DNA from: Oscarella lobularis
Taxonomy: Eukaryota > Porifera > Homoscleromorpha > Homosclerophorida > Oscarellidae
DNA: 64,000 nucleotides
Direction: 5' to 3'
Assembly: GCF_947507565.1 (NCBI RefSeq)
Contig: NC_089180.1
Coordinates: forward strand, 248,001 to 312,000
Shown here: positions 1 through 11,250 of the stretch, one piece after another
Layout: each line of letters opens with the position of its first letter
Position numbering within the stretch: the first letter of the stretch is position 1
Program-made: the position numbers and the translations under genes
Notes under the pieces: generated by a model
Told to the model about the DNA's origin: nothing
The model's database searches: none
What the model saw: only the letters and a program-made list of their open reading frames with translations

Positions 1-69
1 ACCGGCTCTGACGAGTAAGAGTCACTAGTATTAGAACCTATTAGTTTCTATTCCCCTTTCCTTTCGCAG

Positions 70-995
70 TTCGGAATTGTCGCGGAACCCCGTGTACCAG
101 TCTCGCAACGCCGGCGTCCGCGACTCCCCAGACGTGCCGACCGTTACGAGCAACCCCACGTATGGCTTTGTCCAGCGAGTTTCAACCAGTGACGGAGGGT
201 ATGAAATGGTTGTCGTCGACCGAAAACGAGTGGAGTCGGTAGCGAGCGAGAGCCGGCAGCATCAGCAGTTAAAGCAACAAGGTGGAATGTACCACACGCT
301 CAGTCGCGAAACTTCTCTTGAAGAAGGCGTCGGTAGGATTTTGATATGTGTACCCAATGTTCTTTTTTTTCTACCACGTCTTTAGAATTGACCAATCCCG
401 GTTATAATTTCTTACTCCATTCTGATTCTCCAAGCATCCGGAAGAAATTGGCTACGAGAGCAAAGGAACTGGACGTCATCAAAGAGCAGCCATCCGCCTG
501 TGAGTCTTATATCCTATTTGCAGCTTTCACAAGTTCACTATCTGCTCGCTTAGGCAATGACACAGACGAAGGCGATTACCTCGCACCGGTGTCAGAGTAC
601 GATCGCATTGGCGGCGATACCCCTTTGCCTCGAGAGGAGGAGACTGAGGACACAGGCTACTCAACAGTTGAACCGAGGTCAACTCAGCCGAAGGCTAAAC
701 GTAAATGATTGGTCAAACGGGTTTTCTTACTAAATGGTTATCATATGTTTCTGTTGCAGCTGATGATACTGAACCGACGTATGAAGTTCCTGCCGGCAAT
801 AATTATGATACTCTTGATCCGAGTAGCCGAAGTAGTAGGAAGGCAGTACCACCGTAAGTTACAGTACAGATTGCCCCTTACACGCGTTTTGATATATGTC
901 CACACAGCGACAGCCTGGTAGACAAGTCGAAGAAGACGACGAAAAAGAAGAAGAAAAACAAGAACACGGAAGCAGAGGATGAACTCGGTACGTGA
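70..995 (+). CDS. C-terminal cytoplasmic tail of a tyrosine-rich receptor (5' end outside window)
   Basis: Five short exons can be chained: about 70-332, 386-499, 554-700, 760-853 and 908-995, each with ag/gt borders and matching phase. The product has no domain but at least ten tyrosines in signalling-type contexts: NPVY, NPTYGF, GYEMV, MYHTL, NPGYNF, DYLAP, EYDRI, GYSTV, TYEVP, NYDTL. It ends in a lysine-rich stretch and TGA at 993-995. NPxY fits PTB-domain binding and YxxL/V fits SH2 or endocytic-adaptor binding (family knowledge). The membrane-spanning and outer parts must lie upstream of the window. A receptor kinase tail or a scavenger-type receptor tail are both possible. Seen: exons and motifs. 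Inferred: receptor identity. Confidence 0.55.
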
Positions 996-2069
996 GTGGG
1001 CTTACTACTGCATGCCGCCGCTTTGGTTCAAGTAGGCCTCTTATTTAATTTGTTTGTTTTCTTTGGAATGTCTGTAACCCTATTTAATTAAGTTCTGCCG
1101 CGTACGTTTATGAATAAGTACTGTTTTGATTCTTGCTATGGAGACTGTACAGAAAAAAAGTCCGTTATCAGTAGCTGTTTCTAATTTTTTAACACGTAGA
1201 AAGGTATTTCGCGCACAAATCTGTTTCTAAAATTTAGCAAAAATTATTTATTGGTTTGCCTTGTACTTTTCTTCGCGGCGCGCTAAGGTCACCGGGCTGT
1301 TTCGCGAATAGGCGTCCGTTGATCTCCAGCGTTTCGCGAGACCTTTTAGGCCTACCTGGTGGGCTTGTTTAGTGTTTTGGAGCGATAGATTCGTGATGAT
1401 TTGCGCTGAACATCGAAGAAGACACCCGCGACCAGTTTCATCCCTTCGAAATTCGATCGATCGAAGCACGCAGCTTCAATCGCTTTTATACCGTACCTCG
1501 ATCTTAGACAAAACTCCCGGCACGTCCTTGTCTTCTTGTCGCTTCCAGTAGCCTTCTTGTCGCTTCCAGTAGCGAGGAAATGCGAACTTTCACAAGCGCA
1601 GGCGAATGGGGAGACCCTGTAGAGAAAAATACTGCGTCTAAACGTTAGATTCCTCTTCAGAATACGAAAAACAAAGAACTTGAAGTAAGTCGACTTCTGG
1701 TTTAGCATTCAGCACTTTGCAATGAGAAACTAGGATGCAATTAAGTATCTATTGCCTACCAGTTTGTATGCCAAGGATGCTAGGCCTACAATGAAGGCAA
1801 GCGTAACGTCACTGTCCTCTCAGAATATTAAATTAAATTATATTGCTTTAGCATCCTTTTGAAGTGTTTCCTAAAAGAAAAGGTTTTGACACCGCATTGC
1901 CTGTGTTGTGGATCAATTTTTTCTCTATAGAAGCTTTGTTTGGTCCTGATGGTCGACCCAAAGCAGCAGGATTCTATACTGGATCGCCCTCTTATGAAGA
2001 TTTTATTTATGTATGGGACGGTGATTGTTGTGTCTAGAAGTGTTGCGAGGAGGGGCACGTTTTTTTCAG
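996..2069. other. No gene recognised
   Basis: AT-rich intergenic sequence. A 21-bp unit is tandemly doubled at 1532-1573 (seven codons in the minus frame, reading ATGSDKK twice). The minus-strand open frame around it (1352-1708) has no recognisable domain and no homology I can name. Confidence 0.4.
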
Positions 2070-2366
2070 GATCTCAATAAGCAGCAGAGTCTAATTGAGA
2101 AAGCAAGCCAGTCAACGAGCAATTGGAGAGAACGGGAATTGCGCTACCGTCTCTCATTGACGCAATGAATCGACCTAAAGTCATTGTCCTGTATCGACGC
2201 AGTCTCCTCGAAACGTTCGTTTCATTGGAAAGCGGATGATTGGCAGAACATGAAAAGTTTTGCCAAGGAGCTTATTAGAGCAGACTGGGCAATATTTGAA
2301 ATGAAAGAAAATCGTTTACGTGCCGTCGGATCGTTACACTGCATCGCTATAACCGACGAGGGAAAG
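2070..2366 (+). pseudogene. Exon-like fragment of unknown family with an in-frame stop
   Basis: A polypyrimidine acceptor (ttttttcag) precedes 2070 and a gtaagc donor follows 2366. Between them one frame is open except for a TGA at 2166-2168. It reads like protein: DLNKQQSLIEKASQ early, later WKADDWQNMKSF and LRAVGSLHCIAITDEGK. No flanking exons could be chained to it. I do not recognise the family. It could be a decayed exon of a host gene or of a transposon protein. Confidence 0.3.
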
Positions 2367-3001
2367 GTAAGCATGTAATATAAAAGACGTACTCGACTGC
2401 AAAAAAACGCCGACCTTCTCTACCAAGGCCTATTCTTGGGGCAGAAACGATCACGGTAGCAGACGAAGAGCTCATGGTTTCGCTTCAGAGGCACGTCGCG
2501 CGACTCAAAGTTTGACACGAAACATATCGATTTTAGGAAACCTGGTGAGCTCCTTTTCTTTCTCTGAGACGAAATTTATTTTAGGAAATTGATAAACATC
2601 ATGATTTGAGTAGTTGAAGAACAAACCGGTGAAAAATTTACAAGGAGACGAGTTTGCGACTTCATCCGGTACCGCTATTGATTTCAATTCCAATCTCGAT
2701 GACGTCATCTGTTTCATTACGGATTTATCACAATATCAATTGACATGATTTCAGCTGACGATGGATCAACGTTGCTCCGTACGTTTCGGACGCTCAGCGC
2801 AATGACGGATCAGCGACGAAGGGCATCCGGGTTATTAAATATATTATTATTTTTGATTCGAAGGATTGGAGGCGGCGACTCGAGTCGTCAAGATCAATTC
2901 GACGGCTCTTTTCACTCACTGGGAATAACGTGCCGGAATTATATACAAAATGGAATTCAAGTGTAAGGAAGGTTGTACGTGTCTCTATTGGGGGCTAAAT
3001 G
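2367..3001. other. No gene recognised
   Basis: A plus frame at 2745-2966 is open but has no recognisable motif and no clear splice partners. Nothing else stands out. Confidence 0.35.
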
Positions 3002-3311
3002 TTCTTTTTTAGGTCCGGGGTCCTGAGCATGACCCCTTGATCAAAAACTGCTCCGCCGGGGTCCTGGGCAAGACCCCGTCATCAAAAACTGCCTTTGCAT
3101 GAGAGGAGAGCATGTGTAAGTTTTATAGATTTATTTAATAAAATATCTGTCCCTCCCCTTTTGTCTACGAGCAGTTTTTGATTCGCGGGGTCATGCTCAG
3201 GACCCCGAAGCAGTTTTTGATATCTGATACGGGGTCATGCTCAGGACCCCGTAGTGAGCAGTTTTTTTATGACTGGGGTCATGCCCAGGACCCCAACTCC
3301 TAAGAAAAAAG
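3002..3311. mobile_element. Non-autonomous inverted-repeat element (MITE-like)
   Basis: Both ends carry the same roughly 35-bp inverted repeat (t-rich stretch, then aggtccggggtcctg, in reverse at the right end up to about 3311). Inside, the left half has two direct copies of a gggtcctg..gacccc..caaaaactgc block and the right half has three copies in inverse orientation. This looks like a small DNA-transposon derivative with subterminal repeats. No open frame. A degraded relative lies at 40655-40770. No certain target-site duplication was found. Confidence 0.6.
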
Positions 3312-3345
3312 TTTTTAAAACCTATGTACAAAAGTATACATATGC

Positions 3346-4508
3346 TTACCTAGTTGTTGTTGAGCTGCAATTCACATAAAATGACCCACGTGCGCTAAGG
3401 TACCATGCACTATAAAAAGAATGCTGAAAAGTTTCCGTTTCGCGAAGAAGTTCCGTCGATGAGGCAAGAGAATGACCTATGCTACTCCGCGCCGCTAAAT
3501 TACCAGTCGTCTCCTTCTCGATCCACAACAAAACCTTAGGAGAAGAAGAAGAAGACCAATATAGATTGGCACCGAGAACTTTCTCGATTCTCACCTGCTG
3601 CACTTCCTCTTCAAAATCCTTCACGCCCACCAGCTGCTTCATCTTCAACGCCCACTCGCCTTCCGCCGCATCGCGTACGCGCTGATAGCGCACCATCAAC
3701 TGCTCGACGGCTTGAACGCTGGCAACGCGCTCCTGACGACGCACCTCGTCGACGATTTTTCCCAGGCGATCGTTCAGCGCGACGTCGTCGTGATAAAACA
3801 CCGTCGACATTTCGAGTCGACTCGTTCGCTCGGCCATCGCCGCGGAGACGTTCGTCCACGCGTTTTCCAAGCGTTGGTGTCGTTCGATGCACGGTCCCCC
3901 CAACTTCCGTTGGGAGAGCGCAGCGCTCGCGAAGAATTTGCGCCGTGTCGATCAGTTGGAGACCGCTTTCGTGCGTCGCCGAGACGAAGTCGCCGTGCTC
4001 TTGTTGGAGATCGTGCGCCGCTTGTTCGCCGCACTTGTCGATGTCTGATTGGCTCGCGAGAACGAGATCAGATGCCTTCAAAAGCCAGTCGATGATCTTG
4101 AAGAGAGAAGAGAAACACAAGAATAACACCGGAAGTATTGGCCTAAAGATTACTACTGTACCTTATCTGTGTCTTGCTCGCAGCTTCCCAACTGGAGAAA
4201 ACGTTCCAATTTATTCTGCTTTCCCTTCACCATAGCCCTGCACTGATCTCTCTTATCGACCAACTGACCCGTGACGGACATAAAATGCTTTGTCGTCTGC
4301 CGAAAGAGATCGCCGAAGTGACGTCGTTGCATGCTTCCCTCGCTCATCTCTTGACTCTGTAGCAAATCCATGAGACCTTCGCTTATGCCGTGCATGTGAT
4401 CCAACATATCGTCGACTTCCTCCAATCTGAATCGTCCCAATAAATGTTCGGCGGCTTCGTCGTCGTCGCAGCCGTCCATGAGTTCGTCCAAGCGAGTCTC
4501 AATCTAAA
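3346..4508 (-). CDS. SESTD1: SESTD1-like protein, C-terminal spectrin repeats (3' part of a split gene)
   Basis: Acceptor near 4508, then an exon reading RLDELMDGCDDDEAAE onward to donor gtacag near 4153. A second exon runs from about 4105: DWLLKASDLVLASQSDIDKC, LQQEHGDF, and later RHQRLENAWTNVSAAMAERTS and LEMSTVFYHDDVALNDRL. The order and spacing match the C-terminal spectrin repeats of SESTD1 (the CE.D...WL, LLEKHRKF, RLNRVWKQF and HRLEMAIAFHSN segments). SESTD1 binds phospholipids and cytoskeletal partners through SEC14 plus spectrin repeats. Within the second exon the frame slips at a run of G near 3900, probably a homopolymer indel. The gene's 5' part (SEC14) lies on the same strand at 12-13 kb, beyond the EGF-receptor locus. 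The 3' end is uncertain. Confidence 0.65.
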
Positions 4509-4517
4509 AAATAATAT

Positions 4518-7500
4518 TTATTAGTGTAGCTTCCGTTGTTATTGTGACAAGCGTGACTGCATCCGCCGTTCTGGACGGCACATTCATCGAGTCGTATCCA
4601 TGGGATCGACGAAACATCCGGTGTGGCAACCGCATAAATAACGGCCATACGTATTCGTACACGTCTGATCGCAACCCCCGCGATTCGGCTCCATGCATTC
4701 GTCTCGATCGACGCAACGCGAAGCGTCGTTCGGATCCGGTTCGAATCCTTCGCGACAACGACACGCGTGACAGTCGTGTTCGCGGAAACCGTTCATGACG
4801 CCGCATTCGTTGACGTCCGTGCAATTGTTTCCGGAGCCGGTGAATCCGGACGAACAGGCGCAAATAAAACCGCCGATTTCGTTGATGCAAATTTGCTGGC
4901 AGCCGCCGTTCGTCACGTCGCATTCATTGACGTCAATACATCGTTTATCATCAGTCGGATCCACGTGGAAACCGGGACGGCAACCGCATGCAAATCCCGC
5001 CGTATTGATGCAAATTTGATTGCAATTCGATTGATTTGTCAGGCATTCGTTGACGTCGTCGCACTGGTACCAGTCAATAGGTCGCGTTCACCGCGTAACC
5101 ATCGCGACACTCGGATAACCCGGTTGTTTGTTAACGCACGTGTGAGCGCAGCCTCCGTTGCTGAAGAAGCACTCGCTCTTGTCGATGCATTGGCTTGGAT
5201 TGCGCGGATTGGGGAAGAATTCGTCGGTGCAGCGGCACTCGTAAGAGCCGTTTAGATTGACGCACTGCTGCTGACAATTTCCGTTATTGAACTGGCATTC
5301 ATCTTGATCAATGCAAAGAGTATCGTCGTAACCGAGGAAACACTCGCAGAACGCCTGTCCAAACACATTGGTGCACAATTGCTCGCATCCGCCGTTATTC
5401 ACAGCACACGGTCCGGAAGGAACGACTTGGCACGTGATCCGGTCGGAGGCGAGACTTTTTCCAAACGTACACGAGCACAAAAACGTTCCCTGGCGATTCG
5501 TGCAGCGCTCGTCGCACGGACCCGTTCCGTTGTTCGCCGCGCACTTATCAATGTCCTTACAAGTTGAACCGTCGACTGGATCGAGCGTATATCCGGTTGG
5601 ACAGCTGCAGCTAAACGAGCCCGGTAAGTTTGTACACGTTCCTTGACAGGGGCTCTGAAGCAAGCACTCGTCGATATCCTGACACGTAAATCCGAGTGGA
5701 TCGAGTTGATAGCCACCCGGGCAATCGCACGAATAGGATCCCACGTTGTTGACGCACGTGTGGCTGCATTGGTGAGCGCCGTTCGTGCATTCGTGGCCGC
5801 ACGTGGGCCCGGAGAATCCCGATGGACACGAACACGCGCCGTCCGTGTGACGACAAATGCCGTTGTTGACGCATACGGCAATTTTCGCCGTATTTTCCTA
5901 TTGGACACGTTTGCTCGCAGTTCACCCCGATGAAACCGGGACGGCACGTGCATTTTCCGTCCACGTGCGAGCACGTAGCGTTGTTTTGGCACGTACACTT
6001 CGACAGGCAATTCAAACCGTAATTTCCCTGAGGACATCGCGTCTCGCAGAACTGCCCCATGTAACCGGGAAGGCAAGTGCACGTCCCGTCGACGTGATCG
6101 CACGTAGCGCCGTTCTGGCAAAGACATACTTCGCCGCAGTTGAGACCGTACGTTCCGCTGGGACAACGAATATCGCAATCGTCGCCGGCGAACCCTGGCG
6201 TACACGTACACTCGCCCGTGACGGCGTTGCATGCGCCGCCGTTCTGGCACGTGCAATCGAAAATGCAATCAGGACCGTGCTTATCCGCTGGACAGGTTTC
6301 ATTGCACGTGGCCCCAGTAAAACCGGCTGTACACGTGCAGGAGCCGTCTTCGTGATCGCACGCGGCGCCGTTGAGGCAGACGCAAGGAAACGCGCAATCG
6401 TGACCAAATGTCCCGTTTGCACACTCGTCGTCGCATCGCACACCGCGATAACCCGGCGTGCAGATGCAGTCTCCCGTCACGTGATGACAATCAGCGCCGT
6501 TGTCGCAGTCGCACGTTGAGCCGCAGTCGTCGCCGAATTTTCCAACGGGGCACTTTGCCTCGCAATTCTTTCCCGTATATCCGTCAGCGCAATCGCAGAA
6601 ACCGTCCGTTTTTCGGCATTGGGCCCCGTTTACGCACGTCCAATTGTGTACGCAATTGATGCCATACGTTCCGTCGGGGCACTCCGTTTCGCACGTATCG
6701 CCTTGGTAACCGGCCGTGCAAGTACAACTTCCGCCCACGTGGCTGCATGTGGCTCCGTTGAAACACGTGCAATTTTGCGCGCACGCGTCTCCGAACGTTC
6801 CCTCGAGACAACGCTGGTCGCACAGCGCTCCAACGTAGCCTGGATCGCAGGTACAGCTTCCGTCCACGTGATCGCAGTCTTCATTCTGACATTGACAGTC
6901 ATTTCCGCAGTTTTTCCCATACTTTCCTTCTGGGCATTTTTCCGAGCACGTGACACCTTGGTAGCCGTCTGTACACGTGCAGGTTCCTGTGACGTGATCG
7001 CAAGCGGCGCCGTTTTGACAGAGACAGTTTGTGGTACAATCTTGGCCAAATTTATTCGGAGGGCATTGCGTGTCGCAAAACTTTGCCGATCCATCCGGGG
7101 GAACACGTGCAATTGCCGTTGTGGTGATCGCAATCAGCGCCGTTTTGATAGAGACACGTAGAGACGCAGTCTTTGCCGAAGAATCCGACGTCACACGGAG
7201 TGTCACAATACTGTCCTTTATAACCCGGATCACAGTCACACGTGCCGTCAACGTGATGACATTGTCCCTGCACACACTTGCAGTCCATCGCGCAGTTGAG
7301 CCCGTATTTTCCCGCTGGACATTTCGCGTCGCAATCGCGACCCATCCAGCCTGCCGTGCAGGTGCACGCCCCCGTCACGCCCCCGTCACGCCCCCGTCAC
7401 GTGATGACAAGAAGCGCCGTTCTGGTACGTGCATACGGAACCGCAATTGGCGCCGTACGTTCCGTTGGGACATTGATTTTCGCAGAAAGTGCCCATATAA

Positions 7501-8359
7501 CCGGGCGTACACGTGCACGAGCCGTCCACGTGATCGCAAGTGGCGTTTTGACACTGACATGTTTCGGAACAGTTTTGCCCATACGTTCCACTAGAACACT
7601 GGGTATCGCAGATAGCTCCCGTATAACCAGGTGCTGCACGCTCCTGTCACGTGATTGCACTTCGCTCCATTCTTGCACTGGCACGGATTCTGACAGTCTT
7701 TTCCGAAGAAATTTGAGCTGCACTTGGCCTCGCAATTCGCGCCTGTGTAGCCATCCGGGCAATCGAAATCTCCGCTTTGATGATGACACTGTCCTCCGTT
7801 CTGACACGTGCACGTACTGCTACAATTGAAGCCAAAACTTCCGCTGCATTTTTGGTCGCACAACACTCCCGTATATCCGACGTCACACGTGCAGGATCCC
7901 CTCATAGCGTTGCAAGTGCCGTTAACGCACAAACAATCGTACGCGCAATTGGGACCGTAGTTTCCTTCAGCGCAGGGTTGATCGCAATCAACGCCCTCAA
8001 AGCCGGCATTGCAATAGCAAGAGCCGTTCTTTGAGTCGCATCTTCCGTTCACGCACGTGCACTCGTTCTCGCAATTTTGTCCGTAATGAGTCGAATTGCA
8101 TGGCTGTCCGCAATCGGAGCCCTCGAAGCCCGGTACGCACGTGCATGAGCCGTCCACGTGGTCGCAAGTCGCGCCGTTTTTGCAGGTGCAGATTTGCTGG
8201 CATTCGTCGCCGTACGTGCCGTCTGGGAACTCTTTCGAGCAGTCGACGTCCGTGTAGCCCGGCGCACAATCACAGTTACCCGTGACGTGATGACAGTCGC
8301 CGTTATTGAGGCAGGAACACACTTGGTTGCAGTCCTGTCCCTACGTATTCAACGGACAT
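4518..8359 (-). pseudogene. EGF-repeat receptor, long EGF array (MEGF/LRP-like), frame-broken
   Basis: A continuous EGF array. First come more than twenty short repeats of the MEGF6/MEGF10 type (CP.G.YG..C...C.C.NGA.C.H..G.C.C..GY.G), then, toward the C-terminus, calcium-binding EGF repeats starting DVNEC or DECx with NGGCxxxC. Unlike the 5' part of the locus, this stretch has no introns. The frame breaks repeatedly: near 4607, 5060-5095 (two), 5892, 7085, 7380 (an 11-bp unit tripled) and 7640. At 8352 a TAG replaces the expected Tyr of the YG motif. The last EGF_CA ends in NKYYFLD just before the SESTD1 exon. MEGF-type proteins are engulfment and adhesion receptors. As written it cannot make full-length protein, so it is a pseudogene or error-rich sequence. 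Confidence 0.75.
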
Positions 8360-8420
8360 TCTAATAGTAATATTAAATACATTTATTATTTATTAAATTA
8401 TTTATTTTACCGTTTTCACA

Positions 8421-9853
8421 GAGGTTTCCGGTGTAGCCTGGAGCGCACGTACATTGACCATTCACGTGATTACACTGAGCCCCGTTTTGACACAGGCACG
8501 TTTCCCCACAGTCAGCCCCATACATACCAGGAGGACACACTAGAATGAACATTGTCTAATTTTTCTTTAATTGAATAAGAGTCGTGGTGGGTCTTACTGT
8601 TTTCACACAAGGTGCCGTTGAATCCATCTTTGCACGCGCAACCGCCATCCACGTGGTGGCAAGTAGCATCGTTTTGACACTGACATTTCGCCGTGCAATT
8701 CTGCCCATACGTCCCTTTAGGGCACTCTACAGAAACACAAAATTAAATAAATTAATCAACTAGATAATGAACGTACTCTGTGAGCAGTCGACGCCTTGGA
8801 ATCCCGGTGTGCATGTACAGAATCCGTCAACGTGATTACAATCAGCCTGGTTTTGACACTGACACGTCTGATTGCAATTTGTTCCATACGTAGGGAAGGG
8901 ACACACTAAAAATAAGAAATAGACATTGATAAATGAAAGCGCTTCTATTTCTTACTCGTTCCGCAGTCATTTCCTGTCCAGCCGGCCGTGCAGCGGAACG
9001 ATCCCGTCACGTGATCGCAGACGGCGCCGTTTTTACAGTCGCACGTTTGAGCGCAGTTTAGGCCGAACGTTGGTGCCGGGCAAGACTGACTGCAATCATT
9101 TCCCGTTCATCCAGCGGTGCACGTGCACGTGCCGTCAACGTGACTGCAGGCGGCGCCGCCGTTTTGGCATGCACACGGGCTCGTGCAATCCTGTCCGAAG
9201 AAACCGCTAGGGCACATGTCTTGGCAGAGATTTCCGACGTATCCTGGCTTGCACGTGCAATCGCCGTTCGTCTTGTCGCAATCAGCTCCATTCTGACATC
9301 CGCAAGGAGTCGTGCAGTCGCCATAGAAACCAGCGGGGCAAGGATCCGAGCAATTGGCGTTCGTGTAGCCAGGAGCGCAGGTGCAAGTTCCCAGGACGTG
9401 ATGGCACGTGGCACCGTTCTGACATGGACAGAGGAAAGCGCAGTCTTGCCCATAATGAAGGCTATCGCATCGATTTTGGCAATTTTGTCCGGTGTAGCCC
9501 GGCTTGCAGGCGCAACTTCCATCGACGTGATTACACGTGCCACCGTTTTGGCACGTGCAGGGATTAGCGCAGTCTTTTCCCCACGTGTTCATGCACATTT
9601 GATCGCACCGGTCGCCCGTGTAGCCCGGCTCGCAGTCACAAACTCCCGTCACGTGGTGACAGGAGAGAGAATGAATGCAGTCGCACACTTGGCCACAATT
9701 GTCTCCATATCGATCTGGGGGACATTTTTGATTGCAGTCTTTGCCGATGTATCCGTCACTGCAGTCACAGTCACCGTCAACGGGATCACATATACCATTT
9801 ACGCATGTGCAGACACTAGAGCAATTCAGCCCATAAAACCCAATAGGACAACC
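8421..9853 (-). pseudogene. EGF-repeat receptor, four middle exons
   Basis: Exons near 8421-8546, 8602-8730, 8777-8905 and 8957-9853 have good splice signals. Each of the three short exons encodes one MEGF-type EGF repeat ([30 protein letters not shown] starts). The long exon encodes about six, beginning GCPIGFYGLNC. In the long exon a TGA near 9110 stands where the conserved Trp of AGWTGNDC is expected, while the frame stays open on both sides. Same locus as the array at 4518-8359. Confidence 0.7.
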
Positions 9854-9905
9854 TGATAAAAACATTATTTATTAATGGACATATATTAGGAAATATATTT
9901 ATCCT

Positions 9906-10436
9906 ACCTTCACATGTTTTTCTGTCGGATCCCAATCGTTCTCGTTCTCGCGAAGTGGCATGCGGAACGTCGGAACGTCGCTGATGCCGCTAAATCCGCC
10001 GCCGCCGCCCGTACATCCGCCGAAGCAAACGCGCGCGGAGTTGGAGGCGGTGGCGTGGGAAGGGGCTTACATGTTCGGCCGTCCGGTTGGAGTTGATATC
10101 CATCGGAGCACATGCACACGTAGGAATCGCCGCTCGGTTTGCACGCGTGACTACAGCCGCCTCCATTCGTAAGGCAACCACGGAAACCTGATAAAAATAA
10201 ATAGAATTTTCGATTAAATAATCATAATTTTTATTTGCCTTTTTCTGCTTGGCGGAGAGGATGTACGACTTCTATTGCGGCTAGTGATTTGAAACCACCT
10301 GAAATTCTGACGTCATTTCTTGGTGCAGTGACCCGTTTGGGCGTTCGACGAAGGATGTTGTCTGTCCACCAGACGTATTCTTCAAATTGAGTCAGTCCAC
10401 ATACTTCGCCCACTTCGTTTGTTCCATTGCCAAGTA
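9906..10436 (-). pseudogene. EGF-repeat receptor: last YWTD blade, LRP-type EGF, linker
   Basis: An exon at 10436-10244 encodes a YWTD blade (EYVWWTDNILRRTPKRV) ending VVHPLRQAEK. It joins through a GC-AG intron (gcaaat..cag, about 51 bp) to GFRGCLTNGGGCSHACKPSG, an LRP-type EGF ending DGYQLQPDGRTC. The HPLRQ..NGGCSH link is typical of LDL-receptor-related proteins. After this EGF the frame slips once near 10030; the downstream frame reads VCFGGCTGGGGGF and ends DWDPTEKHVK at a donor near 9907. Confidence 0.65.
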
Positions 10437-10495
10437 GCTACAAACACCAGCACGTGACCACCTCAATAAAATAAATAAATAAATAAATAACCCTT

Positions 10496-10690
10496 ACTTG
10501 AATATCTGATCCATTCAAATTCGCCACCCATATAGAATTAGTGCCAATGTCGCCCCAGTATAATTTATTGTGTGTGATCGTACGGCGGTCCCGTTTCGAA
10601 CGACGGCGTCGAGCCTCGTTGACGTACCCAATCCAATCCCCCACTCGCGCTACTGCCCGGGCAAACCGACTCGAAATCGCATCCTCCGCC
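10496..10690 (-). pseudogene. EGF-repeat receptor: truncated MAM domain fused to a YWTD blade
   Basis: Joining across the intron at about 10691-10755 gives GYPSGGCDFESVCPG then LDWVRQRGSTPSFETGPPYD and HTQ stop. This is the first third of a MAM domain (CDFE, DW.R..G.TPS..TGP..DHT). At that point the sequence continues in another frame as NKLYWGDIGTNSIWVANLNG, the start of a YWTD blade. The rest of the MAM domain and most of the six-bladed propeller are missing, so an internal deletion has joined two domains out of frame. Confidence 0.6.
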
Positions 10691-10755
10691 TTCAAACAAA
10701 AGAAAAATCCGATGCACACGCGAGACAAACGATAGAGGGGCGACGAGACATTACT

Positions 10756-10966
10756 CGGATATCCCAGGGGAGGATACGTGCATAGAAATTCTTTTAGGGT
10801 GTGAGGATTGTTGTGGAGCTTCGTATCCGCACAGTCGTCTTCGTCCGAACCGTCGGCGCAGTCGTCGACGCCGTCGCAGCGCGCGAACTCCCAAAATAGC
10901 TGATTCGACGAATTGCATTGTAATCGATAAGGATAAAGAAGCCCTGCGAGAAGGAGTCGCTCCCTG
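10756..10966 (-). pseudogene. EGF-repeat receptor: LDL-receptor class A domain exon
   Basis: One frame reads LQCNSSNQLFWEFARCDGVD followed by DCADGSDEDDC, the classic LDLa end with the acidic calcium cage (DGSDE). The first disulfide of the domain is not clear. The exon ends at a gtaatg donor near 10755 and splices in phase to the MAM exon. Confidence 0.7.
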
Positions 10967-10989
10967 AAAAAGAGAAAGGGGACCATTAG

Positions 10990-11250
10990 CGTTCGATGAC
11001 GTTCGTACTAGGCGCTGACGTCGCTCGAGGGAAAACATAGGGCGTTCCGACGAATAGTTGCAGCAGGCGCATCGATTTCTTCCTTGGCAGTAGTTGTCGC
11101 AGTTCGGCTGGCAGCGACGCGCCGTTCCGCTGCCCGTCCACGCGACGAGACACGACGTCGACGCGTCGCACGCACGAGCGCGCGACGCGCGTCGTTCAGC
11201 ATCGAAGTTCGCGTAGATGACGTTCCCACCGCAGGCGTAACACGTCAAGC
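10990..11250 (-). pseudogene. EGF-repeat receptor: Ly6/uPAR-like cysteine-rich exon
   Basis: After an acceptor (ttttctag) the frame reads LTCYACGG, later CDASTSC, GTARRCQPNCDNYC and CCNYSS. The LxCYxC start and CC near the end resemble a Ly6/uPAR three-finger domain. No signal peptide was found upstream, where a duplicated segment begins. The phase into the LDLa exon does not fit well. The first bases of this exon are the edge of the segmental duplication shared with 35.77 kb. Confidence 0.45.

Noticed and set aside
3611-4129. Arginine-rich frames on both strands at 3.6-4.1 kb
   Set aside because: They are shadows of the SESTD1 spectrin exon, produced by its GC-rich codons.
4544-9860. Long plus-strand frames across the EGF array
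   Set aside because: Antisense of cysteine-rich EGF coding (reverse of TGC/TGT gives GCA/ACA), with no domain of their own.
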